A DNA stretch of 49,399 nt. Origin: Nanobdellota archaeon. Lineage in GTDB: Archaea > Nanobdellota > Nanobdellia > Woesearchaeales > GCA-2686295. Position 1 is the first letter of the stretch; every line of letters starts with the position of its first letter. Position numbers and translations under genes: made by a program. The stretch is taken from the NCBI GenBank assembly GCA_018819065.1, contig JAHJQL010000053.1, positions 1 to 49,399 of the forward strand. Direction: 5' to 3'. The notes beneath the pieces are model-generated. The model was not told where the DNA came from. It saw only the letters and a list, made by a program, of their open reading frames with translations, and did no database searches. Of the stretch, positions 1-7,316 are shown in pieces.

Positions 1-63
1 CAAAAAGAACGGATTATTTATAACTATTTTGAAAAACAATAATCTTTAAAACAAAAAAATAAA

Positions 64-101
64 ACTTACAATGTAAGTATAAAAAACCTACAATGTAAGT
101 A
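64..101. promoter_or_regulatory. Tandem operator-like dyads
   Basis: Two near-identical dyads lie in the left margin. Copy 1 (64-78) is ACTTACA-A-TGTAAGT, a perfect 7-bp inverted repeat around one base. Copy 2 (87-99) is CCTACA-A-TGTAAG with one mismatch. Their centres (71 and 93) are 22 bp apart, about two helical turns, so two protein dimers could sit on the same DNA face. The sites lie about 55-90 bp upstream of the endA TATA box and could equally serve a gene left of the window. Regulator unknown. Confidence 0.5.
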
Positions 102-154
102 AACATAATTGTTTGAACAACAAACAACTAAAAAACAAAAATAACAAAACAAAC

Positions 155-164
155 ATATTTAAAA
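155..164 (+). promoter_or_regulatory. TATA box of endA
   Basis: ATATTTAAAA is centred about 28 nt before the ATG at 188, the spacing expected for a leaderless archaeal transcript. Confidence 0.5.
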
Positions 165-187
165 AGAACTAAATTTAAACAAAAAAA

Positions 188-826
188 ATGCCAAGAAAAA
201 AAGAAGTAAACTCAAAAAAAGAAGACACTCAAAAAAAAATAACGAAAAAGAAAAAAAATGCTGAAGAAACAAATCAAGAAACAAAAGTAAAAGAAGAAAA
301 AGAAACCTTAAAATCAGTATTTGCACAAGAAAGAGTACTTTTAGAAAACTCTGATGAAGCAAGAGAACTATACAACAAAGGAGCGTTTGGAAAAATTTTA
401 GAAGACCAAAAATTGCAGTTATCACTCCAAGAAGCACTTTACTTAATGGAGAAGAAAAAAATACATGTAACAGACTCAAAAAACAAAAAATTAACATTTG
501 AAAGTTTTCTCAAACAAGCGACACAAAAAGAGCCAAACTTCTGGATAAGATACTGTGTATACAAAGACATGAGAGCAAGAGGATACATAGTAAAGACTGC
601 GTTAAAGTTTGGAGCTGATTTCAGAGTATATGACCGAGGAATAAAGCCAGGAGAAGACCATGCAAGATGGATAATCTACCCCGTACACGAAGGATCAACA
701 TTAACATGGTATGAATTCGCGGCCAAAAACAGGGTTGCACACTCAACAAAGAAAAGACTAATGATGGGTGTTGTTGACGATGAAGGAGATGTTACATACT
801 GGGAGATTAAGTGGATGAGACCATAA
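188..826 (+). CDS. endA: tRNA-splicing endonuclease EndA
   Basis: EndA cuts the bulge-helix-bulge at archaeal tRNA exon-intron borders. The C-terminal half (about residues 110-212) is the nuclease fold with the catalytic triad visible: Tyr148 in VYDRG, His158 in GEDHARW, and Lys188/189 in HSTKKRL. The N-terminal domain covers about residues 42-105. With a single catalytic unit of about 170 residues it looks like the alpha4 homotetramer type. Unusual is a Lys/Glu-rich N-terminal tail of about 40 residues before the conserved domain. The ATG at 188 fits the TATA box and leaderless initiation. It starts a same-strand series with the next genes. Family assignment is very secure; oligomeric type is inferred. 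Confidence 0.95.
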   Translation: MPRKKEVNSKKEDTQKKITKKKKNAEETNQETKVKEEKETLKSVFAQERVLLENSDEARELYNKGAFGKILEDQKLQLSLQEALYLMEKKKIHVTDSKNKKLTFESFLKQATQKEPNFWIRYCVYKDMRARGYIVKTALKFGADFRVYDRGIKPGEDHARWIIYPVHEGSTLTWYEFAAKNRVAHSTKKRLMMGVVDDEGDVTYWEIKWMRP

Positions 827-864
827 ACGAAAATTTTTAAAATCTCCATTGATTAGAAAAATAA

Positions 865-1776
865 ATGTTATTCAAAGAACAAGTTCTAAAGATTGTAAAA
901 GAAAAAGGACCAATAATCCCTAATCTTATAAAAAGAGAAACAGGGGGAGACACATTCTTAGTCGGAGCAGTGCTATCAGAACTATTAGGAGAGGGACTAA
1001 TAAGAATATCAAACACAAAGATAGGAAACTCACCAACTTATTACTGCCAGGGGCATGAATTCAAGCTTCTAAACCTTAAAAAATACTTAAACGAAAAAGA
1101 CCAACGAACAATAGATTTGTTAAGAGAAAAAAAAATACTAAAAGACACAGATCAAGACATGCTAATAAGAGTAAGCCTTCGAAACATAAAAGATTTTGCA
1201 AAACAACTAGAAGTAAATGTCAAAGGAGAAAAAGAAGTGTTTTGGAAATGGTACTTGACATCAAAAGAAGAAACTGAACATCTAATAAAAAAAGAGATTT
1301 TAGGCGAAGCAGAGCCAGAGCAAAAAAAAGAAGAAAAACAAACACCAAAAGAAGAACCAAAAAAAGAAAGAACAGAAGAAAAACAAGAAATAATAAAAGA
1401 AGAACCAAAAAAAGAAAGAACAGAAGAAAAACAAGAAATAATAAGGCAAACAAAAGAACCAGCGGACGACGAGTTCTCCAGAAAACTACACAATTACTTT
1501 GAAAAAAAAGAGATAGAAGTAGAAAAAGAAACTATTATAAGAAAAAACTCGGAGATAGAACTACAAGTAATAATTCCAAGTGCTGTTGGAAAAGTAGAGT
1601 ACTTCTGCAAAGCAAAAAACAAGAAGAAATGCAACGACGGAGATTTAAGCTCTGCATATATAAAAGGACAAATGATGAAGCTACCAACACTATTCATCAC
1701 AACAGGGGAAGTTACAAAGAAAGCAGAAAACATGCTAAAAAATGAATTTAAAAGCCTTGTTTTAAAAAAGATATAA
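865..1776 (+). CDS. Winged-helix protein with nuclease-like C-terminal domain
   Basis: Function unknown. Residues 1-75 look like a winged helix (KEQVLKIVKEKGPIIPNLI...), followed by a second helical segment. Residues about 150-200 are a Lys/Glu linker containing an exact tandem repeat. The C-terminal 80 residues read as a PD-(D/E)XK-like fold: an acidic residue, then YFCKAKNKKKCNDGDLS, a hydrophobic strand KLPTLFITTGE, and a final helix KKAENML. The nuclease assignment is by pattern only. The gene ends 4 bp before FEN1, suggesting a joint transcript and a DNA-processing role. It could be a DNA-binding protein with a degenerate nuclease fold. Confidence 0.7.
   Translation: MLFKEQVLKIVKEKGPIIPNLIKRETGGDTFLVGAVLSELLGEGLIRISNTKIGNSPTYYCQGHEFKLLNLKKYLNEKDQRTIDLLREKKILKDTDQDMLIRVSLRNIKDFAKQLEVNVKGEKEVFWKWYLTSKEETEHLIKKEILGEAEPEQKKEEKQTPKEEPKKERTEEKQEIIKEEPKKERTEEKQEIIRQTKEPADDEFSRKLHNYFEKKEIEVEKETIIRKNSEIELQVIIPSAVGKVEYFCKAKNKKKCNDGDLSSAYIKGQMMKLPTLFITTGEVTKKAENMLKNEFKSLVLKKI
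1348..1443 (+). repeat. Perfect 48-bp tandem duplication in coding sequence
   Basis: Two copies (1348-1395, 1396-1443) of a 48-bp A-rich unit, apparently identical base for base, encode the 16-residue unit KEEPKKERTEEKQEII twice in the linker of the winged-helix protein. Identity at synonymous positions suggests a recent duplication by slippage. Confidence 0.85.
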
Positions 1777-1780
1777 AAAA

Positions 1781-2815
1781 ATGGGCACACCAATAACAGA
1801 CCTTTTAGTTGGAAAAGAAATAACCATCCAAGAACTGAAAGGAAAAATACTAGCTGTTGACACATACAACTTATTATACCAATTCTTATCAAGCATAAGG
1901 CAACCTAATGGAACACCCTTAATGGATTCTAAAGGCAGAACAACAAGCCACCTAATAGGACTATTTAATAGGATAACAAAACTAATGCTAGAAGATATAA
2001 AGTTCGTCTTCGTGTTTGACGGAGAAACACCTGAATTGAAGAAAAAAGAGCGTGAAAGAAGAAAAAAACTTAAGCTAGAGGCACAAGACCTTTACGAAGA
2101 AGCAAAGCAAAGAGAAGACACAAGAGAAATGAAGAAATACGCTTCTAGAACGTCAAAACTTGATGAAGAAATGATAAAAGAAGCAAAGAAGCTAATAACT
2201 GCTCTTGGAATGCCAATAATAGACGCTGCAAGCGAAGGAGAAGCACAAGCAGCGTTCATGGTTCAAAACAAAGACTGCTACGCAGTAGTCAGCCAAGATA
2301 CTGACTCACTAATATTTGGAGCGCCACTTGTAGTAAAAAACCTCACAATCAGCGGTAAGAGAAAAACAATCAATAAACTAACTTATAAAAATATCAGCCC
2401 AGAACTAATATCTTTGTTTGACAATCTAAACAATCTTGGAGTTACACAAGAACAACTAATAGTCATTGCCATGCTTGCAGGAACAGACTATAACATCGGC
2501 GGAGTAAAAGGTATTGGTCCAAAAAAAGCACTCGCTCTTGTAAAAAATAACAAAGAGGATTATGAAGCGACATTTAAAGAAGCAAAGTGGGATGAAAACT
2601 TTGACATTGAATGGCAAGAAATATTTTATCTCATAAAAAAAATACCTGTGAAAAAAGATTATGAATTAGAATGGAAAAATCCTGACTCAGAAGCAATAAT
2701 TAAGCTTTTAGTAGATGAGCACGACTTTAACAGGGAAAGAGTTGAAAAGACAATTGAAAAACTGTTTAAAGGAAAGCCTAAGAAAGAACAAAAAGGATTA
2801 GGGGAGTTCTTCTAA
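1781..2815 (+). CDS. fen: Flap endonuclease FEN1
   Basis: Structure-specific 5' flap endonuclease of Okazaki-fragment maturation and long-patch repair. The N domain is at the start (VDTYNLLYQFL, FVFDG), the I domain follows (SEGEAQAAFM, then SQDTDSLIFG with metal-binding acids), then the helix-hairpin-helix AGTDYNIGGVKGIGPKKAL. The C-terminus QKGLGEFF is a textbook PCNA-interacting peptide (QxxLxxFF). The 344-residue length is normal. The start ATG is 4 bp after the preceding stop, and the stop abuts the next ATG, so this is an operon-like arrangement. No anomalies. Confidence 0.98.
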   Translation: MGTPITDLLVGKEITIQELKGKILAVDTYNLLYQFLSSIRQPNGTPLMDSKGRTTSHLIGLFNRITKLMLEDIKFVFVFDGETPELKKKERERRKKLKLEAQDLYEEAKQREDTREMKKYASRTSKLDEEMIKEAKKLITALGMPIIDAASEGEAQAAFMVQNKDCYAVVSQDTDSLIFGAPLVVKNLTISGKRKTINKLTYKNISPELISLFDNLNNLGVTQEQLIVIAMLAGTDYNIGGVKGIGPKKALALVKNNKEDYEATFKEAKWDENFDIEWQEIFYLIKKIPVKKDYELEWKNPDSEAIIKLLVDEHDFNRERVEKTIEKLFKGKPKKEQKGLGEFF

Positions 2816-3685
2816 ATGGAATGGTACGTATACGCATTAGCAGCCGCAATATTTACCGCTGCAGCAACAATTACTCAGAAAAAAACCTTAAAAAACGAGC
2901 ACGCCCTTGAATTCTCTGCAGTTCTTGCAGCCATAAACTTTGCATTCACATTCTTATTTCTCCCAAGCACAAATTTTAATATTGGAATAAAAAAGTATCT
3001 CATAATATACTTAGCATCGTGGCTTGGCTCCGTTGCTTTCTTGTTCATAGCAAAATCCATTAGACACATGGAGTTATCATCATCATCCCCCCTATTAAAC
3101 TTTGGACCTGGTATAACTGCCATTTTAGCATTCATATTTCTTGGAGAAAAAATTACGAGCACCCAAATAATAGGTATAGGTTTGCTAATTTTAGGCGCCT
3201 ACATTCTTGAAATAAAAGGCCACATCTCAAACATACTGACACCTGTAAAAGAACTAACAAAATCCAAGTACACACGATATATATTGTTTGCACTGCTCCT
3301 TTACGGATTCTCAACACTAATCGACAGGCACGTAATGACTCAAGGCGTAAGCCCCTCTTCATACATGTTCATTGTTCACGGATTCATATTCTTAAATTAT
3401 TTGATAATCATAACTTTCTTTTATGATGGATTATCAGGCATTAAACACGGTCTAAAAACTGTTGGTAAATGGATATTCCTAATCTCAGCATTCACCGTTG
3501 CTTACAGATATTTTCAGATAAAAGCAATCTCAATGGCATATGTTGCGCTTGTTGTTACAATAAAAAGACTCTCAACAATTCTAACAACCCTGATTGGCGG
3601 AAAGATTTATCACGAGAAAAACCTGCTTATCAAAGTACTTGGCTGCATAATAATGTTTTGGGGTGCTGTTTTCATAATACTATAA
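2816..3685 (+). CDS. EamA/DMT-family transporter
   Basis: Integral membrane protein with about ten hydrophobic helices arranged as two EamA repeats, the fold of drug/metabolite transporters. The first repeat ends in the typical segment LLNFGPGITAILAFIFLGEKIT, followed by a short GAYILE helix. The second repeat ends in IGGKIYHEKNLLIKVLGC and a last helix. Substrate cannot be read from sequence. Its ATG directly follows the FEN1 stop without a spacer, so it is probably translated from the same message, although no functional link to repair is evident. Confidence 0.85.
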   Translation: MEWYVYALAAAIFTAAATITQKKTLKNEHALEFSAVLAAINFAFTFLFLPSTNFNIGIKKYLIIYLASWLGSVAFLFIAKSIRHMELSSSSPLLNFGPGITAILAFIFLGEKITSTQIIGIGLLILGAYILEIKGHISNILTPVKELTKSKYTRYILFALLLYGFSTLIDRHVMTQGVSPSSYMFIVHGFIFLNYLIIITFFYDGLSGIKHGLKTVGKWIFLISAFTVAYRYFQIKAISMAYVALVVTIKRLSTILTTLIGGKIYHEKNLLIKVLGCIIMFWGAVFIIL

Positions 3686-3716
3686 GTTTAAAAAAAACAA
3701 AGATTCTTTTAAAAAA

Positions 3717-5468
3717 ATGATTGGTGCAAAAGTTAAACTTGAAAAAGCTGAAGAAGTTAAAATCTTCTTGATAAAAAAGAAGTTGTTAGACTTTGACCAT
3801 CAAAACTTAAAAGATAGTGGACACATAATATTTCCTGTTGTTAAGAAATTTGAAAGTAAGGATGTTAAATTCATAGAAACCAACTTCATCAAGAAAACAA
3901 AGCAGAAGAACTGGAAAGAGTTGCTTAAAGAAAAACTCTCAGAGGAAGAATACTCCAAACTTATAACTGCCTATGACGTAGTCGGAACAATAGCAATACT
4001 AGAAATTCCACCAAAGCTTGAAAATAAAGAGAAAATAATTGCAGAGACACTTCTTAAGACAAACAAAAACATAAAAACAGTCTTAAAAAAAGCAGGTGAG
4101 CACACAGGCGTTTTTAGAACGCAAAAGATGAATTGGCTGGCTGGAGAAAACACTAAAGAAACAGTTCACAAAGAGAATAATGTTGAGTTACGAGTGGATG
4201 TTGAAAAAACTTATTTTAGCACTAGACTTGGCACTGAAAGAAAAAGAATAACTGCTCAGATAAAAAAAGATGAACACATACTAGTCATGTTTTCAGGAGT
4301 AGCACCCTACCCACTAGTTTTTTCAAAAAACACAAATGCAAAGAACATCACTGGAATAGAAATAAACAAAAAAGCCCACGAACTTGGAGAAGAAAATATT
4401 ATTATCAACAAAGCAGGAAATGTCAATCTCATAAAAGGAGACGTGAAAAAACTGTTGCCCAACATCTACAAACAAATAATTGGCCTTAAGTCAAACATAA
4501 AAAAACAAGCACTCAACAACAGAATAAAGGAAAAACCACTAATCTATGAACTATATGCAACGGAGAAAAACATAGTTGAGAATAAAGAGCTGGAAAAAGT
4601 CATAAAACTCTTGAAGAATGAAGGGGTTGAAGAGATATTCATCCACGCACCACACGTAATTAGGAAAGGAGAAGAACTATGCCTTGATGAAGATGAAATG
4701 TTAAAATCAACCCTTAAATTTCTGCAAATTGTAAAAAAGCATAAAGTCAACGCAATAATTCATCCTTCAAACAAAAAAAGAGATTATAAAACCTTAATTC
4801 AAAATATCAACATGATAAAAAAGAAATTTCCAATAGAGTTTGAAAAAAACATTTACTTTGAAAACTTGATAACACCACACACATTTAGTGATGTAAAAGG
4901 AATATTAACAGTTGCAAAGAAAACAAAAATGAAGAATATCTGCATTGACCCAGCACATCACTACAAGAGTTTTGAGAGCAACGACGAATTAGAATTGTTC
5001 ATCAAAGAGTTAAAATCTAATTTTAAAACCTACTTCCATCTAAACGGAGCAGACAAAAATGGAGGAGAAGGATTAAAGCTAGATCAAGGAAGCATCGACC
5101 TTAAAAGAATCCTTTCATTTGTAAATAAAGGAATTGTTGAAGTTGTCAGCAACGATGAACAAAAAGGAACTGAAATGATAAAAAGCTATGATGCTCTAAA
5201 AGAAAAGAAAATGTTCTTTGATAGAATATGCATGCCACTTCCAAAGTCAGCTGAAAACTTTCTCAAATACGCTCTTTTAGTATCAAAGAAAGGAACTATA
5301 ATACACTTTTACGACTTTTTGCACGAAGAAGAATTTGAAAAGTGTGAAGAAAAAGTAAAATCTGCATGCAAAAAATCAAGATTAAAATATAAAAAACTTG
5401 ACTTTGTAAAGTGTGGACAGTACTCGCCTAGAAAATTCAGGGTTTGCCTTGATTTTCAGATAGTTTGA
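3717..5468 (+). CDS. trm5: Trm5 tRNA m1G37 methyltransferase with inserted TIM barrel
   Basis: Residues 1-250 and 498-583 together form an archaeal Trm5, which methylates G37 of tRNA to prevent frameshifting. The N-terminal part leads to the SAM motif ILVMFSGVAPYPLVFSK (about 188-204), the acidic GIEINKKA and GDVKKLLP. The family signature FDRICMPLPKSAENFLKYAL (501-520) then resumes. Between them, about 250-497, lies a domain absent from ordinary Trm5: an AP-endonuclease/xylose-isomerase-like TIM barrel with putative metal ligands His310 (IFIHAPH), His349 (IIHPS), Glu382 (FENL), Asp411/His414 (IDPAHH), His441 (FHLNG) and Glu475. The reading frame is intact through both joints. The usual Endo IV Asp-x-His pair after the sixth ligand is not obvious. 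The role of the insert is unknown. Confidence 0.93.
   Translation: MIGAKVKLEKAEEVKIFLIKKKLLDFDHQNLKDSGHIIFPVVKKFESKDVKFIETNFIKKTKQKNWKELLKEKLSEEEYSKLITAYDVVGTIAILEIPPKLENKEKIIAETLLKTNKNIKTVLKKAGEHTGVFRTQKMNWLAGENTKETVHKENNVELRVDVEKTYFSTRLGTERKRITAQIKKDEHILVMFSGVAPYPLVFSKNTNAKNITGIEINKKAHELGEENIIINKAGNVNLIKGDVKKLLPNIYKQIIGLKSNIKKQALNNRIKEKPLIYELYATEKNIVENKELEKVIKLLKNEGVEEIFIHAPHVIRKGEELCLDEDEMLKSTLKFLQIVKKHKVNAIIHPSNKKRDYKTLIQNINMIKKKFPIEFEKNIYFENLITPHTFSDVKGILTVAKKTKMKNICIDPAHHYKSFESNDELELFIKELKSNFKTYFHLNGADKNGGEGLKLDQGSIDLKRILSFVNKGIVEVVSNDEQKGTEMIKSYDALKEKKMFFDRICMPLPKSAENFLKYALLVSKKGTIIHFYDFLHEEEFEKCEEKVKSACKKSRLKYKKLDFVKCGQYSPRKFRVCLDFQIV
4464..5207 (+). other. AP-endonuclease-like TIM-barrel domain inserted in Trm5
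   Basis: Approximate limits of the insertion (residues 250-497). It begins after the Trm5 segment GDVKKLLPNI and ends just before FDRICMPLPKSA. The run of His/His/Glu/Asp-xx-His/His/Glu at strand ends follows the order of metal ligands in Endo IV and related sugar isomerases, and LDQGSIDLKRIL resembles the lGeGeidl pattern of the AP_endonuc_2 fold. Confidence 0.8.
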
Positions 5469-5477
5469 AGTTGCCGG

Positions 5478-5494
5478 TATAAAAATATTTAAAA
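5478..5494 (+). promoter_or_regulatory. TATA box of the small HTH gene region
   Basis: TATAAAAATATTTAAAA lies about 30 nt before an ATG at 5518, not before the GTG at 5601. This suggests the transcript, and perhaps an ancestral gene start, begins near 5518. Confidence 0.45.
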
Positions 5495-5600
5495 GCACAA
5501 ACAACTTTCCAAACATAATGACAACCATAAATAAAACTGGTGATTGTATTCCTTGTAAGTGAACAATTCTTTGTAGATGACGAAATAAAAAGTTTGAAGG

Positions 5601-5816
5601 GTGGTTGTTTTCCTGGTTCTAAAAACGATAATTGAAAATAGACTGACCAATCAAAGAATAATAATAAGCCAATCAAATCTTTCTGAAAGAACAGTTAGAA
5701 ATTCTTTGAAAAAATTGTTAAATTTGGGCATAATCACTCAAACAATTAACTTCTCAGACTTAAGATTTAAGTTTTATAAAATTAACAGGAGGTATAAAAA
5801 ATGGAAAAGAACATAG
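5601..5816 (+). CDS. Small winged-HTH protein
   Basis: A 71-residue ORF starting with GTG. Residues 3-60 read as a complete winged helix: helix 1 VFLVLKTIIENR, helix 2 around QRIIISQSN, recognition helix SERTVRNSLKKLLNLG, and a wing rich in hydrophobic residues. It is probably a DNA-binding regulator. The start is doubtful: the TATA box is about 105 nt upstream and fragments in the two other frames between 5518 and 5640 could be a frameshifted N-terminus. It overlaps the next gene by 16 bp, implying coupled expression, perhaps autoregulation of the pair. Confidence 0.55.
   Translation: MVVFLVLKTIIENRLTNQRIIISQSNLSERTVRNSLKKLLNLGIITQTINFSDLRFKFYKINRRYKKWKRT
5787..5793 (+). promoter_or_regulatory. 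Strong Shine-Dalgarno site
   Basis: AGGAGGT sits 7 nt before the ATG at 5801 and fixes the start of the 83-residue gene, although it lies within the coding end of the HTH gene. Confidence 0.7.
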
Positions 5817-6052
5817 ATGGACTTGTAGAACACATAATCTCCAATGAAGAATTGGAGAATGTAGGAATTGAGTGTGAGGATTTGGGCATTAGAATTCGTA
5901 TGGTGGATGCAGAAGAGATATATCTTACCAAAAAAGGAATCTCAATCCGTACAAAAGAGAAATATCTTTCAACAAATGACTTGAAAGAATATATTAGTAA
6001 AAATGAGCGTCAAAACCAGAAAGAAAGCTACTTTGACAACTTCACACCTTAA
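5801..6052 (+). CDS. Hypothetical acidic small protein
   Basis: An 83-residue, acidic, soluble protein that I do not recognise. It has no signal peptide, membrane helix or Cys cluster. Predicted beta-rich middle part (GIRIRMVDAEEIYLTKKGISIRT) between two charged helices. The start is supported by an excellent Shine-Dalgarno sequence. The overlap with the preceding HTH gene suggests a two-gene regulatory pair, for example a DNA-binding protein and a modulator; a toxin-antitoxin function cannot be concluded. Confidence 0.65.
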   Translation: MEKNIDGLVEHIISNEELENVGIECEDLGIRIRMVDAEEIYLTKKGISIRTKEKYLSTNDLKEYISKNERQNQKESYFDNFTP

Positions 6053-6061
6053 AATAGATAT

Positions 6062-6138
6062 TTGCGTGCTCTCTAGTTACTTCCGTTCTTCATAGACCGC
6101 GAGGTCTCAGCGGGTGTTCACTCGGTCATTGCACGCAA
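6062..6138. ncRNA. Candidate structured RNA, 77 nt, GC-rich
   Basis: Between two convergent genes lies a segment clearly richer in G+C than its surroundings. Its ends pair perfectly over 8 bp (TTGCGTGC at 6062-6069 with GCACGCAA at 6131-6138). Inside is a 5-bp hairpin closed by a GNRA-type tetraloop (AGACC-GCGA-GGTCT, 6094-6107) and a weaker stem CGGG-TGTTCA-CTCG (6111-6124). The length resembles a tRNA, but no D arm, anticodon arm or T-loop can be drawn on either strand. The strand is undetermined. It could be a guide RNA, another ncRNA, or a bidirectional terminator. Confidence 0.5.
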
Positions 6139-6168
6139 TTTTATAGAACGAAAAGTTAATTTATATAA

Positions 6169-7290
6169 CTATCCATATATTAAATATTTTAAAAGATCTT
6201 TATCTTCTTTTTTAACTTTCTTAATTGCTTTTACAAAGTCTTCATGATAAATCTTTATCCTATCATCTCTTATCGCAAAATAACCTGCTTCTGTGCACAC
6301 AGCTTTGATCTCTGCACCTGAAAAGTTTTTCATCAATTTTAAAAGTGAAACAACATCAACTGCTTTATCTAAAGACATCCTCTTACTGTGTATTTTAAAT
6401 ATCTCCTTTAAACCTTCTGCATTAGGATTTGGTACTTCAATTAACCTATCAAATCTCCCCGGTCTTAATATTGCAGGGTCTAAAATGTCTTCTCTGTTTG
6501 TACAACCAATTATTTTCACATTATCTAGTGGTTTAAAGCCATCAAGTTCTGCTAAGAGCTGCATAAAAGTTCTCTGAACCTCTCGCTCTCCAGACGTGCC
6601 CACATCAATCCTTTTAGACGCGAGAGCATCTATCTCGTCAATAAACACAATAGATGGTGCTTGTGCTCTGGCCAAGTTAAAAATCTCTTTAACAAGTTTT
6701 GCACCTTCACCGATGAATTTTTGAACTAATTCTGAACCAACAATCTCTATAAAAGTCGAGTTTGTTGACGCCGCAACAGCTTTTGCAAGCAGGGTTTTTC
6801 CAGTTCCTGGCGGTCCATAAAGCAAGATTCCTTTTGGTGGGTCTATTCCCACTTTTTTGAAAAGCTCGGGCTTTTTAAGAGGCAATTCAATTACTTCTTT
6901 AATCTCTTCAACCTGCTGGTCTAGACCACCAATATCACTCCAAGAAGTTGTCGGCTTTTCAAGTATGACGAATTGCTCTACATTAAATCTTTTAGACATG
7001 TTAACTTTATCAACAACAGTTAGGTTCTTTTGCTCTAAAAGAACAGAGTCTCCTGGAGCTAATTTCGCCACTGAACTAGAAACTTCCACAAAGAAGCTGT
7101 TGCCATTAGGAAGCTTAACTATTGCATTTGAACCAGTCAAAGTCATTATTTCACCTATTAAAAGCGCAGGAGTCTTGAATCTGTCAACTTCATTTTTTAA
7201 TTGAGAGACAGTCTCTCTTAACAATTGATTCTCTTCCTCCAACTCATTAGAATCCACTGAGTAAGAGAACATCGACTTGTCTTTATTCAT
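6169..7290 (-). CDS. pan: Proteasome-activating nucleotidase PAN
   Basis: AAA+ ATPase that unfolds substrates and feeds them to the archaeal 20S proteasome. The N-terminal coiled coil (about residues 12-40, EEENQLLRETVSQLKNEVDRF) is followed by an OB domain and the ATPase: Walker A GPPGTGKTLLAKA, Walker B IVFIDEIDA, and arginine-finger region RPGRFDRLIEV. The C-terminus KYLIYG ends in the hydrophobic-Tyr-X motif that docks into the proteasome alpha ring. At 373 residues it is slightly shorter than usual (about 400). It lies 26 bp downstream of the peptidase gene and is probably in the same operon, giving a protein-degradation grouping. Confidence 0.96.
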   Translation of the reverse strand: MNKDKSMFSYSVDSNELEEENQLLRETVSQLKNEVDRFKTPALLIGEIMTLTGSNAIVKLPNGNSFFVEVSSSVAKLAPGDSVLLEQKNLTVVDKVNMSKRFNVEQFVILEKPTTSWSDIGGLDQQVEEIKEVIELPLKKPELFKKVGIDPPKGILLYGPPGTGKTLLAKAVAASTNSTFIEIVGSELVQKFIGEGAKLVKEIFNLARAQAPSIVFIDEIDALASKRIDVGTSGEREVQRTFMQLLAELDGFKPLDNVKIIGCTNREDILDPAILRPGRFDRLIEVPNPNAEGLKEIFKIHSKRMSLDKAVDVVSLLKLMKNFSGAEIKAVCTEAGYFAIRDDRIKIYHEDFVKAIKKVKKEDKDLLKYLIYG

Positions 7291-7316
7291 AAAAATTAAG
7301 AATTGAAACGAGATTT

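Noticed and set aside
64-101. CRISPR repeat pair
   Set aside because: Only two 15-bp units with an 8-bp gap; no spacers of normal size and no cas gene.
159-497. 112-residue minus-strand ORF rich in Leu/Phe
   Set aside because: Antisense of the Lys-rich EndA N-terminus; apparent transmembrane character is a composition artefact.
3153-3362. Minus-strand 69-residue ORF inside the transporter gene
   Set aside because: Shadow ORF without promoter or recognisable product.
5601-6052. Toxin-antitoxin pair
   Set aside because: Two small overlapping genes with an HTH protein fit the format, but neither product matches a known toxin and the pair may include a decayed gene.
6062-6138. tRNA gene (77 nt, paired ends)
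   Set aside because: No GTTC-type T-loop, no D arm and no 5-bp anticodon stem can be formed on either strand; kept only as an ncRNA candidate.
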